Positions 1 through 8,038 of a stretch of 64,000 bases of DNA are shown one piece after another. The stretch comes from Hydrogenophaga sp. BPS33. GTDB lineage: Bacteria; Pseudomonadota; Gammaproteobacteria; Burkholderiales; Burkholderiaceae_C. Every line of letters begins with the position of its first letter. Position 1 is the first letter of the stretch. The stretch covers positions 2,542,001 through 2,606,000 of the forward strand of contig NZ_CP044549.1 in assembly GCF_009859475.1 (NCBI RefSeq), read 5' to 3'. The position numbers and the translations under genes are program-made. The notes under the pieces were generated by a model. It saw only the letters and a list, made by a program, of their open reading frames with translations. It was not told the DNA's origin and searched no databases.

Positions 1-236
1 AGGCCTGGTGCCGCGTCGCGCGAGGCATCGGTTGCAACGCCCGCCTTGAGCTGCTCTACGTCGGAGCGCAGGTAGCGGCTGGCGCGGCTGCCGCGCGTCT
101 TGTGGGCACGGATGTTCTTGCGGCTCACGTAGGTGTAGAGCGTGGGAACGCTGACGTTGAGCGCGCGCGCCGCCTCCTCGGCGGTCATGTAGATGCTGTC
201 ACTGGAACCCAGCTTGGGGGATGGGCGGTCTGCCAT
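1..236 (-). CDS. Helix-turn-helix protein, N-terminal part (cut by window edge); probably HTH-citrate-synthase-like
   Basis: The first 78 residues are visible and the reading frame runs off the left edge without a stop. After a short polar leader comes an excisionase/MerR-like winged helix: TAEEAARALNVSVPTLYTYV is the helix-turn-helix and a basic wing (residues about 40-62) follows. Many proteobacterial citrate-synthase-family proteins carry such an N-terminal HTH before the catalytic domain, so that is my best guess, but the catalytic part is outside the window. It is transcribed divergently from the AtuA operon, with a 113-bp shared promoter region holding an imperfect palindrome. A plain excisionase-like regulator is the alternative. 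Confidence 0.6.
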   Translation of the reverse strand, partial: MADRPSPKLGSSDSIYMTAEEAARALNVSVPTLYTYVSRKNIRAHKTRGSRASRYLRSDVEQLKAGVATDASRDAAPG

Positions 237-259
237 GTCTGACTCCTGATGTCTATATA

Positions 260-276
260 TCGATGATTATTGTCGA
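260..276. promoter_or_regulatory. Candidate operator, imperfect palindrome TCGA-N9-TCGA
   Basis: TCGATGATTATTGTCGA is a 17-bp imperfect palindrome in the AT-rich gap between the divergent HTH gene and the AtuA operon. A related ATATCGA/TCGATAT pair flanks it (about 256-263 and 300-306). The position suits a regulator site controlling one or both directions. This rests only on symmetry and position. Confidence 0.4.
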
Positions 277-349
277 GATTGACTAGATTTTGACATCGGT
301 CGATATTCCGCGGCGGACGACGTGTTCGAAACCCTTTCAGGAGATCTTG

Positions 350-1744
350 ATGCAGGAATGCAGATTTGTTGCCGCAAGCGGAATGCTTGGTGTCGGCATC
401 CATGAAGACAGCTTGAGGCAGGCGATGGCGTCGCGGCCGCATTTCGTGGCCGCGGATGCCGGCAGTACGGACGCCGGGCCGTTTGCCCTCGGCATGGGCG
501 TTTGTGCCTTTCCGCGCGAGGCGATCCTGCGCGATGTGGCCATCTTGCTGCGCCAGACGTGTCCCGCGAAAGTCCCGTTGCTGATCGGTTCGGTGGGTAC
601 CGGCGGGGCCGACATTCACGTGGACTGGTTCATGGAGATCGTGCGCGAGGTCGCCCGCGAAGAGGGGTTGCAGCTCAAAGTCGCCGAGATCCGTGCCGAG
701 CAGTCCAGGGATTTCCTGGTCGATCAGCTCCGGCAGGGGCGCATCCGGGCGCTCGATCCAGCGCCGCATCTGGACGAGGCCACCTTGCAGCGCAGCGTGC
801 GCATCGTCGGCATGATGGGCATCGAACCGCTGCAGGCCGCGTTGGACGAAGGCGTGGACCTGATCGTGGCCGGGCGCTGCAGCGACCCCGCGCTCTATGC
901 CGCCGTGCCGATTCGGATGGGCCTGCCCGCCGGATTGGCCTGGCATGTGGGCAAGGCCGTCGAATGCGGCACCTCGGTCTGCGAGAAGCCTGGGCCCGGT
1001 GTGGTCGTCGGGGCCATCCGCCCGCACGAGGCCATCATTCGGCCGCTCGGCCCAGAACTGCGCTGCACCACGCAGTCGGTGGCGGCGCACAGTCTGTACG
1101 AAAACGGCGACCCCTTCCTGTTCCCCGAGGCCTCCGGTGTGCTGGACATCCAGGAAGCGACCTACGAACAGGTGGACGAGACCAGCGTGCGCATCCGCGG
1201 CAGCCGCTTCGTGCCCGCCGCACAGCACACGGTCAAGCTCGAAGGCGCGGAACTCGTGGGTTACCAGAGCATTCTGGTCGGTGGCGTGCGCGATCCCTTC
1301 ATCCTGGCGGAGTTCGACACCTGGCTCGGCAAGGTCGCCGAGCGCGTGCACGGTTCGGTCGAACGGGTGTATGGGAAGTCGCTTCAGGCACTGGGCGCGC
1401 GTATCGACTACCACGTCTACGGCCGCAATGGCGTGATGGGCGCGCTGGAGCCACGGCGCGACAGCGTGCCGCATGAGGTTGGCATCGTCGTCGAGGCCAC
1501 CGCGCCCGATCAGGTCACCGCCACCGCACTGGCTCAACTCACGCGCCAGCCGTTGCTGCACCAGCCCACGAGCAAGTGGAAGGGATCGATCACCGGCTTC
1601 GCCTGCCTGCACAACCCAGCCGTCATCGAACGTGGACCCGTCTGCGCCTTCAACCTCCACCACGTGGTGCTGCCGGCAACGCCGCTGTCCATGTTTCGCA
1701 CCACGATCACCACCCTCCACGGAGTTGAACATGCGACTGTCTGA
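350..1744 (+). CDS. Acyclic terpene utilization AtuA-family protein (DUF1446)
   Basis: A 464-aa protein of the AtuA/DUF1446 family, first known from citronellol/geraniol utilisation in Pseudomonas; its biochemical role is not settled. The family pattern is clear: an N-terminal glycine-rich segment (SVGTGGADIH, about residues 81-90), the GRCSDP motif near 175-180 and a conserved C-terminal half. I start at ATG 350 because AGGAG lies seven bases upstream; an upstream in-frame start at 290 has no ribosome site. It overlaps the following DUF4387 gene by 14 bp, so the two are probably translationally coupled. A Bug binding protein completes the operon, which suggests uptake and breakdown of an organic acid rather than terpenes specifically. 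Confidence 0.85.
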   Translation: MQECRFVAASGMLGVGIHEDSLRQAMASRPHFVAADAGSTDAGPFALGMGVCAFPREAILRDVAILLRQTCPAKVPLLIGSVGTGGADIHVDWFMEIVREVAREEGLQLKVAEIRAEQSRDFLVDQLRQGRIRALDPAPHLDEATLQRSVRIVGMMGIEPLQAALDEGVDLIVAGRCSDPALYAAVPIRMGLPAGLAWHVGKAVECGTSVCEKPGPGVVVGAIRPHEAIIRPLGPELRCTTQSVAAHSLYENGDPFLFPEASGVLDIQEATYEQVDETSVRIRGSRFVPAAQHTVKLEGAELVGYQSILVGGVRDPFILAEFDTWLGKVAERVHGSVERVYGKSLQALGARIDYHVYGRNGVMGALEPRRDSVPHEVGIVVEATAPDQVTATALAQLTRQPLLHQPTSKWKGSITGFACLHNPAVIERGPVCAFNLHHVVLPATPLSMFRTTITTLHGVEHATV

Positions 1745-2036
1745 CTACGCCGCGATGGTCCGCAGCAAGAACGCCGGACCTTTTGTCCTGACCTTCGACA
1801 TCCTGTTCTCGGACGACGCCAGCTACGAACGCGTCAAACGCTCGGGCACGCTGAATTCCGAGATGTTCGCGCGCCTCTACCAGACCGAGCCCGCGAAAGT
1901 GCGCTTCTTCGAGTGCGACCGGGCGCGCGCATTCAAGTTCAGCATCCCGCATCCAACCACCCAGGGCGCGCTCGGGTGCACCGACCTGCATGGCGGCCAG
2001 CAATTCATCCCGCTGCTGGACGTCGAGATTCCCTGA
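1731..2036 (+). CDS. DUF4387 domain protein, partner of AtuA-family protein
   Basis: A 101-aa protein starting MRLSDYAAMVRSKNAGPF, the typical opening of DUF4387. In many genomes this small domain is encoded directly after, or fused to, the AtuA/DUF1446 protein, so the two probably form one functional unit. The start overlaps the upstream gene's end by 14 bp and GGAG lies just ahead of it. No signal peptide or membrane segment is visible, so it is likely cytoplasmic. Its function is unknown. Confidence 0.85.
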   Translation: MRLSDYAAMVRSKNAGPFVLTFDILFSDDASYERVKRSGTLNSEMFARLYQTEPAKVRFFECDRARAFKFSIPHPTTQGALGCTDLHGGQQFIPLLDVEIP

Positions 2037-2090
2037 CCCGTACCCGGCCCCTCCCAACACCTATTCTTAACAATCTTCCGGAGCCAATCC

Positions 2091-3089
2091 ATGCATTGCA
2101 AACACAAGCTCGTCGCATCCCTTTGCATCGCCGGCAGCGTGCTGGCCGCCGCAGCCCCGTCCTTTGCGCAACCACGCGCCGAAGCCCCTGCTCTGTGGCC
2201 CACGCGGCCGGTGAAGCTGGTGGTGCCGACAGCGCCTGGCCAGGCGTCGGACGCACTCGCGCGTCTCTTGGCGGACAACTTCTCCAAGGCCTTCGGCAAG
2301 TCTTTCGTCGTCGACAACCGGCCCGGTGCCGGTGGCTCGATCGGACTGGGCGGTGTCGCCACAGCGGCGCCCGATGGCTACACGCTCGTGATCGCCTCTA
2401 GCGGCCCGCTGACGATGTCGCCGGCCGTCTATGCCAAGCAGTCGTTTGATCCGATCAAGGATTTCGAACCCATCGCGAACATTGCGCTGACGCCTCAGTT
2501 GATCGCGGTTTCGAGCGCAGGCCCATACAAGACCCTGGCAGACCTCACCGCTGCCGCGAAGCAGAGGTCCCTGCCGTTCGCCATTCCCTCGCTGGGTTCG
2601 ACGGCCCATTTCGCCTATGCCGCGTATGCCCGCTCCGCCAAGGTGGATTTCAATCTGATCCCCTTCAGGAGCAACGTCCAGGGCGCTTCGCAGGTCATGG
2701 CGGGTGACGTGGCGGCGATGTACGACACCGTTCCCGGTGCTCTCAGCCTGATCAAGGCCGGCAAGCTGCGCGCGGTGGCGGTTGCGGCGACCCAGCGGTC
2801 TCCTTTCTTGCCGGACACGCCGACGCTGGCAGAGCAAGGGGTTGCCGGTGCGGAAGTCGTTGGCTGGATCGGCTTGGCGGCGCCAGCGGGGACGCCTGCC
2901 GTGATCCTGGACAAGCTGAATGCGCAGGTGCGGACGTTCCTCGATTCTGTGGCCACCCAGGAGTCGCTGAAAGGCATGGCCTTCGTGGCCGTCGAGGACA
3001 GCAGCCGGTCCGCATTTGCCAAGACCATTCGATCCGAACTCACGCGCTGGGCCAAGCTCGCGAAGGAGGCGAACATCCGCGCCGAGTGA
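2091..3089 (+). CDS. Bug-family tripartite tricarboxylate transporter substrate-binding protein
   Basis: A 332-aa periplasmic binding protein with an N-terminal signal peptide (hydrophobic stretch up to about residue 26, ending SFAQ). Family hallmarks are WPTRPVKLVVPTAPG, DNRPGAGGSIG and AAPDGYTL. Bug/TctC proteins capture carboxylates or other small organic anions, but no TctA/TctB membrane components are encoded nearby, which is common for Bug genes in Burkholderiales. GGAG precedes the ATG. It ends the AtuA-DUF4387 operon and probably supplies that pathway's substrate or senses it. Confidence 0.92.
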   Translation: MHCKHKLVASLCIAGSVLAAAAPSFAQPRAEAPALWPTRPVKLVVPTAPGQASDALARLLADNFSKAFGKSFVVDNRPGAGGSIGLGGVATAAPDGYTLVIASSGPLTMSPAVYAKQSFDPIKDFEPIANIALTPQLIAVSSAGPYKTLADLTAAAKQRSLPFAIPSLGSTAHFAYAAYARSAKVDFNLIPFRSNVQGASQVMAGDVAAMYDTVPGALSLIKAGKLRAVAVAATQRSPFLPDTPTLAEQGVAGAEVVGWIGLAAPAGTPAVILDKLNAQVRTFLDSVATQESLKGMAFVAVEDSSRSAFAKTIRSELTRWAKLAKEANIRAE

Positions 3090-3125
3090 TCCGGCGGGGG
3101 TCGGTCTGGTGGCAGTGGTGGCGGC

Positions 3126-3608
3126 CTATGCCTGCAACGGCAACGCCGTCTTGTACCGCACCTGCTTGAGCGCGAAGCTCGATCGGATCTTCTCCACCTG
3201 CGCAATCGGCGAGAGCTGCTCCAGTATGAAGCGCTCCAGCGCCGGCATGTCGGGCACGGCCACGCGCAGCAGATAGTCGGCATCGCCCGTCATGAGGTAA
3301 CACTCCATCACCTCGTCGCGAATGCCGATGCGCGCCTCGAACTCTTCCAGCGCCTTGCGGTTCTGCTGCTTGAGGCTGATGGAGATGAACACGTTGAGGT
3401 GCAAGCCGAGTTGCTTCGCATCGAGCAGTGCCACGTATTGGCGGATCAGGCCGCTGGCTTCCAGCGCTCGCACCCGCGCCAGGCAAGGGGAGGGCGACAG
3501 GTGCACGCGTTTGGCCAGCTCCACGTTGGAGAGGTTGGCGTCCTTCTGGAGTTCTTCCAGAATCTTCAGATCGGTGGCATCAAGGTCGTTTGTGCTGCTG
3601 GATTTCAT
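3126..3608 (-). CDS. Lrp/AsnC family transcriptional regulator
   Basis: A 160-aa regulator: an N-terminal winged helix ([19 protein letters not shown] through [17 protein letters not shown], residues about 9-60) and a C-terminal RAM ligand-binding domain (about 70-150). Lrp/AsnC proteins sense amino acids and usually control a divergent neighbour. Here that neighbour is the AceE-type E1 gene, with 100 bp between the two starts. The pairing resembles MdeR-MdeB of Pseudomonas putida, in which an Lrp-type regulator controls a 2-oxobutyrate dehydrogenase E1. Methionine, homocysteine or threonine breakdown is therefore a reasonable trigger, but the ligand is inferred from context only. Confidence 0.9.
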   Translation of the reverse strand: MKSSSTNDLDATDLKILEELQKDANLSNVELAKRVHLSPSPCLARVRALEASGLIRQYVALLDAKQLGLHLNVFISISLKQQNRKALEEFEARIGIRDEVMECYLMTGDADYLLRVAVPDMPALERFILEQLSPIAQVEKIRSSFALKQVRYKTALPLQA

Positions 3609-3630
3609 ATCAATGGCATTTTATGCTGCG

Positions 3631-3641
3631 AATTGGCAATT
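3631..3641. promoter_or_regulatory. Candidate Lrp-type operator, palindrome AATTGGCAATT
   Basis: An 11-bp palindrome (AATTG-G-CAATT) in the divergent gap between the Lrp-type gene and the E1 gene, just upstream of a TTGACA hexamer at 3654-3659 that points toward the E1 gene. AT-rich palindromes are typical Lrp/AsnC sites. No good -10 partner was found, so promoter assignment is open. Confidence 0.4.
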
Positions 3642-3708
3642 ACGGGGGTGGTATTGACACCAACTGCCTGGGCTGTGCGCCTACAGTTCCCGCATCCAGG
3701 AGAACGCC

Positions 3709-6312
3709 ATGAACGATGTTTCGAAGCAGCTGTATTTCACCGACCCCACACAGCCGGACCAGGACCCCGAGGAGACGCTCGAGTGGCGCGATGCGCTGCT
3801 CTCGCTGGCGGCGGTCCAAGGCCCGGCGCGCGCGCGGCAGATCCTGGACGAGCTCGCACGCCTGGCGCGCCAGCAGCGCATCGGCTGGCAGCCCGAGCTC
3901 AACACGCCCTATGTGAACACCATCGCGGTGGAGGACCAGCCCGCTTTCCCGGGCGACCTCGCGATCGAAGAGCGCCTGGCCTCGTTGATGCGCTGGAACG
4001 CCCTGGCCATGGTGGTGCGCGCCAACCAGGCCTATGGCGAACTGGGTGGCCACATCGCAAGCTATGCCAGCGCAGCGGACCTGTTCGAAACCGGCTTCAA
4101 CCACTTCTTTCACGCACGCAGCCCGCAGCATGGCGGCGACCTGGTGTTCTTCCAGCCGCACAGCGCACCCGGCGTCTACGCACGCGCCTTTCTCGAAGGC
4201 CGCCTGAGCGAAGCCGACCTGATGCACTACCGACAGGAGATCACCGCGCCGGCCAGCGGCGCACGCGGTCTCTCCAGCTACCCGCACCCGTGGCTGATGC
4301 CCGACTTCTGGCAGTTCCCCACCGGCTCCATGGGCATCGGTCCGATCAGCTCGATCTACCACGCACGCTTCATGCGCTACCTCACGCACCGCAACCTGCA
4401 GAACTGCGCGGGCCGAAAAGTGTGGGGCGTGTTCGGTGACGGCGAGATGGACGAACCCGAGAGCATGAGTGCGCTCACGCTGGCCGCGCGCGAAAAACTC
4501 GACAACCTGGTGTGGGTGGTCAACTGCAACCTGCAGCGCCTGGACGGCCCGGTGCGCGGCAATGGCCGCATCATCGATGAGCTCGAAAAGCTGTTTGCCG
4601 GCGCGGGCTGGAACGTGATCAAACTCGTGTGGGGCAGCGACTGGGACGGCCTGTTCGCGCGCGACACCACCGGTGCTTTGGTGCGCGCTTTCGCCCACAC
4701 GGTGGATGGCCAGATGCAGACCTTCGCCGCCAAGGACGGCCGCTTCAACCGCGACAACTTCTTTGGCCAGAACGAGGCACTGGCGCGCCTGGCGCAAGGC
4801 ATGACGGACGAGCAGATCGACCGCTTGAAGCGCGGCGGCCACGACCTGGTGAAGATCCACGCCGCCTACGCCGCGGCCGCGGCGCACACTGGCCAGCCCA
4901 CCGTGATCCTCGCGCAGACCAAGAAGGGCTACGGCATGGGCAGCGCGGGGCAGGGCAAGATGACCACGCACAGCCAGAAGAAGTTCGAGGGCGCCGACCT
5001 GATCGAATTCCGCAACCGCTTCAACCTGCCGCTGAGCGACGAACAGGCGACGGGCCTCAGCTTCTTCAAACCCGCCGAAGACAGCCCGGAGATGCGCTAC
5101 CTGCGCGAGCACCGCGAGCGCCTGGGTGGCGCGATGCCACGGCGTGAAACCGCGTGCGACATGGTGCCCGTGCCCGCGATCGATGCCTATGCCACCTTCG
5201 CGTTGAAGGCCGACGGCAAAGAGATGAGCACCACCATGGCCTTCGTGCGCATGCTCGGCACCTTGCTCAAGGACAAGGCACTCGGCCCCCGCATCGTGCC
5301 CATCGTGGCCGACGAGGCGCGCACCTTCGGCATGGCCAACCTGTTCAAGCAGGTCGGTATCTACAGCAGCGTGGGCCAGCGCTATGCGCCCGAGGACATC
5401 GGCTCGGTGCTGAGCTACCGCGAGGCACTGGATGGGCAGATCCTGGAAGAGGGCATCAGCGAAGCCGGCGCCATTGCGAGCTGGACCGCGGCGGCCACCA
5501 GCTACAGCGTGCACGGCCTGGCCATGCTGCCGTTCTACATCTACTACTCGATGTTCGGTTTCCAGCGCGTGGGCGATGCGATCTGGGCGGCGGCCGACCA
5601 GCGCGCGCGGGGCTTCCTGCTGGGTGCCACTTCCGGGCGCACCACGCTCGGCGGCGAAGGCCTGCAGCACCAGGACGGCAGCAGCCATCTCGTGGCCGCG
5701 ACCATTCCCAACTGCAAGGCCTACGACCCGGCATTCGCGGGCGAACTCGCGGTGATCATCGACGCAGGCATGCGCGAGATGCTGGTGGAGCAACAGGACG
5801 TGTTCTATTACGTCACGCTGATGAACGAGAACTACGCCAACCCCGATCTGCCCGAAGGCGCTGCGGCAGGCGTGCTTCAGGGCGGTTACCGCTTCGGCCG
5901 CTTCGGCCCTGAAGATGCCGCGCAACGCGTGGGCCTGCTGGGTTCGGGTGCGATCTTCACCGAGGCTCTCAAGGCCGCCGAGCAACTGGCAGCAGTTGGC
6001 ATCGGCGTGGACGTGTTCAGCATTACCAGCTGGAGCGAACTCGCGCGCGATGGCGTGGCGCATGGCGAGGCTTCGCACCTCACGCGTTTGCTGGCCGACA
6101 GCACGGGTCCGCTGATCGCCGCCACCGACTACGTGCGCACCGTGCCCGAGAGCGTGCGCGCCTTCGTGCCCGAAGGCCGGCGCTTCCACACGCTGGGCAC
6201 CGACGGTTTTGGTCGCAGCGATACGCGCGCCGCGTTGCGCGCGTTCTTCCAGGTCGATGCCGAGCACATCGTTCGCAAAGCGTTGGCTGCGCTGGCCAAG
6301 CCGGCGCGCTGA
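3709..6312 (+). CDS. Stand-alone AceE-type 2-oxoacid dehydrogenase E1 (possible 2-oxobutyrate dehydrogenase)
   Basis: An 867-aa homodimeric-type E1, close in length to E. coli AceE (887 aa). The thiamine diphosphate motif is intact: GDGEMDEPES near residues 243-252 and the matching NCN near 271-273. Such E1s decarboxylate pyruvate or a related 2-oxoacid and acylate the lipoyl group of an E2. There is no aceF or lpd gene beside it, so it must borrow E2/E3 from elsewhere, as proposed for MdeB. The divergent Lrp-type regulator supports an amino-acid-derived substrate such as 2-oxobutyrate, but pyruvate cannot be excluded. AGGAG lies eight bases before the ATG. Confidence 0.88.
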   Translation: MNDVSKQLYFTDPTQPDQDPEETLEWRDALLSLAAVQGPARARQILDELARLARQQRIGWQPELNTPYVNTIAVEDQPAFPGDLAIEERLASLMRWNALAMVVRANQAYGELGGHIASYASAADLFETGFNHFFHARSPQHGGDLVFFQPHSAPGVYARAFLEGRLSEADLMHYRQEITAPASGARGLSSYPHPWLMPDFWQFPTGSMGIGPISSIYHARFMRYLTHRNLQNCAGRKVWGVFGDGEMDEPESMSALTLAAREKLDNLVWVVNCNLQRLDGPVRGNGRIIDELEKLFAGAGWNVIKLVWGSDWDGLFARDTTGALVRAFAHTVDGQMQTFAAKDGRFNRDNFFGQNEALARLAQGMTDEQIDRLKRGGHDLVKIHAAYAAAAAHTGQPTVILAQTKKGYGMGSAGQGKMTTHSQKKFEGADLIEFRNRFNLPLSDEQATGLSFFKPAEDSPEMRYLREHRERLGGAMPRRETACDMVPVPAIDAYATFALKADGKEMSTTMAFVRMLGTLLKDKALGPRIVPIVADEARTFGMANLFKQVGIYSSVGQRYAPEDIGSVLSYREALDGQILEEGISEAGAIASWTAAATSYSVHGLAMLPFYIYYSMFGFQRVGDAIWAAADQRARGFLLGATSGRTTLGGEGLQHQDGSSHLVAATIPNCKAYDPAFAGELAVIIDAGMREMLVEQQDVFYYVTLMNENYANPDLPEGAAAGVLQGGYRFGRFGPEDAAQRVGLLGSGAIFTEALKAAEQLAAVGIGVDVFSITSWSELARDGVAHGEASHLTRLLADSTGPLIAATDYVRTVPESVRAFVPEGRRFHTLGTDGFGRSDTRAALRAFFQVDAEHIVRKALAALAKPAR

Positions 6313-6326
6313 GGCGCGCCTGTGAT

Positions 6327-6341
6327 GCCACCGGTGGTGGC
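6327..6341. terminator. Weak hairpin between convergent genes
   Basis: GCCACC-GGT-GGTGGC is a perfect 6-bp stem with a 3-base loop, lying between the E1 stop and the mltB stop. No T-run follows on either side, so it is at most a weak or factor-assisted terminator. Confidence 0.3.
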
Positions 6342-6346
6342 GCAGA

Positions 6347-7582
6347 CTACAGGCCGCGCAGCGACTTCAACAACTTCTGTCCCGCACGTCCGCTGGCTTC
6401 CTGGCCGAGCCGTTCCTGTTCAGCGCGGATGGCGGCGCGGCTCTTGTCGCCGAGCATGCCGTCGACTTCGCCAATGTCGTGGCCGCGCGCGATCAGCAGG
6501 GTCTGCACCTCGCGGCGTTCGGCGCGCGAGAGGCCTGGGTCGTCGGTGGGCCATGGCGTGGCGAAGGCGCCGCCGCCGCGCAAGCGGTCCGACAGGTGCG
6601 CGATCGCCAGGCCATAACTCTCGGACGCGTTGTAGCCATAGATCGCATCGAAATTGCGCAGCACGAGGAAGGCCGGCCCTTGCGGACCCGCTGGCGTGAG
6701 CAGACCTGCGACGCCCATGCCGGAGGGCAGGGGCGAGCCATCGGTGTGGGTGACACCGCGCTCGGCCCACTCGCTCATGGGCCGTTTGGTGCGCCGGCCT
6801 TCGCCGCTGCTGTTGAAACCCCGCGGCAGCCGCACCTCGAAACCCCAGGGCTGGTTCGACTGCCAACCGGCCTTGTGCAGGAAATTCGCGGTGGAAGCGA
6901 GCGCATCGGCCGCGCTGTCCATCAGGTCGGCCTTGCCATCGCCATCGAAGTCGACCGCGAGCCTTTCGAACGTGCTGGGCATGAACTGGGTGTGGCCGAA
7001 CGCGCCAGCCCACGAACCCACCAGCCGTTCCCGCGCGATATGGCCTTCTTGCAGGATGCGCAGCGCCGCGAACAGTTCGGTGCGGAAGTAACCCTGGCGG
7101 CGGCCGAAACACGAGAGCGTGCCCAGCGATTGCACCAGCGGTGATTTGCCGAAAGTCTGGCCGAAGTTGCTTTCCACCCCCCACACCGCCACCACCGTGG
7201 CCGGGTCCACGCCGTAGCGTTCCTGCACGCGCTTGAGTGTTTCGGCGTGCAGCGCCAGCATGCCCTGGCCTTCGGCGACACGCTGGTCGTCCACCAGACC
7301 GGCGAGGTAGTCCCAGACGGCGGTGCGGAATTCGGGTTGGTAGTTCAGCTTGTCGATCACGCTCATGTCGGGCTGCAGGCCTTGGGTGAAGCGCGTGAAG
7401 CTCGCGTCGTTCACGCCCACGGCGCGTGCTGGTGCGCGCAGCTTGGCCAGGCAGCTGTCGAACTCGCCGGGCGGGGGGGCTGGGGTGGGCGGTGGTGGGT
7501 TCTGTGCCCACACCGAAACGGCGAGCAGGGTAGCGAGCAGGGCGGTGAGCGGTGGCAGGGCGCGAAGTCGAGCGGTCATCAT
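6347..7582 (-). CDS. mltB: Lytic murein transglycosylase, MltB family, with C-terminal peptidoglycan-binding domain
   Basis: A 411-aa periplasmic enzyme that cleaves the glycan backbone of peptidoglycan with 1,6-anhydro product. It has a signal peptide (hydrophobic up to about residue 26, ending VWAQ) and a proline-rich linker. The SLT-like domain carries catalytic Glu in VWGVESNFGQ (about residue 137) and the MltB motif AGAFGHTQFMPST. A short C-terminal domain (about 340-400) resembles PG_binding_1. The best start is ATG 7582 or 7579, just after GGAAG; an upstream GTG at 7600 is less likely. No lipobox is seen, so it is probably soluble. A diverged partial copy of residues 62-125 lies at 10667-10850. 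Confidence 0.88.
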   Translation of the reverse strand: MMTARLRALPPLTALLATLLAVSVWAQNPPPPTPAPPPGEFDSCLAKLRAPARAVGVNDASFTRFTQGLQPDMSVIDKLNYQPEFRTAVWDYLAGLVDDQRVAEGQGMLALHAETLKRVQERYGVDPATVVAVWGVESNFGQTFGKSPLVQSLGTLSCFGRRQGYFRTELFAALRILQEGHIARERLVGSWAGAFGHTQFMPSTFERLAVDFDGDGKADLMDSAADALASTANFLHKAGWQSNQPWGFEVRLPRGFNSSGEGRRTKRPMSEWAERGVTHTDGSPLPSGMGVAGLLTPAGPQGPAFLVLRNFDAIYGYNASESYGLAIAHLSDRLRGGGAFATPWPTDDPGLSRAERREVQTLLIARGHDIGEVDGMLGDKSRAAIRAEQERLGQEASGRAGQKLLKSLRGL

Positions 7583-7691
7583 GCTTCCGATCTTAGTCAC
7601 CCCGCGTGGCAGGGGGTTCGGGTTTGTGTCGCATGGCGTAACAGCATGAACATCAGGTCCTGAGGCTCAATGCTCTTCGTGTGTTGGGCGC

Positions 7692-7901
7692 GTTGAAAAG
7701 CTCGCCGTGTTGATCGACGCGGAGAATGTCTCTCACACGCTCATCCGCCCCGTTCTGCGGCGCGCGGGTGTGCGGGTGTATGGTTTCGGTGGGCAACAGA
7801 TGCCCAGGGCCTTTGTGGCGGCGTGCAGCAGCTTCATCTACACGGAATCGATCCAGGGCAGCGCAGTGAGGTCGTTTGAGCTCTGTGCAGTGCCGCACTG
7901 A
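7692..7901 (+). pseudogene. Remnant of NYN-domain (LabA/DUF88-like) ribonuclease gene with internal deletion
   Basis: The frame reads KLAVLIDAENVSHTLIRPVL, the first strand and acidic active-site region of NYN nucleases. It jumps directly to RRAGVRVYGFGGQQMPRAF and CSSFIYTE, which in intact family members lie some 80-90 residues later. The middle of the domain, with most of the catalytic acidic residues, is missing, and so is everything after the FIYTE motif. No ribosome site or good start codon is visible; a GTG at 7707 is the only in-frame candidate. I read it as a decayed gene at the edge of the leucine-rich-repeat island. Confidence 0.62.
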
Positions 7902-8038
7902 GGCACAGCTTGAACAAGAGGCACACTGGCCCTGTGATGCCGCCGGCCAATGGCCTCGCGCGCGACCGGCACGCTCGAGGTTCTGCTCAACACCGGCGCC
8001 GAACGGGGCCGCGACTGCGGCTGGCCACCCAGGTGGTG

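Noticed and set aside
3640..6267. 875-aa open frame on the minus strand opposite the E1 gene
   Set aside because: It is the mirror of a well-conserved E1; its His/Ala/Arg/Gly-rich translation is what high-GC antisense frames give, with no recognisable domain.
7902..8038. Short open frames between the NYN remnant and the LRR gene
   Set aside because: No ribosome site, no recognisable motif and conflicting frames; I treat this stretch as non-coding debris.
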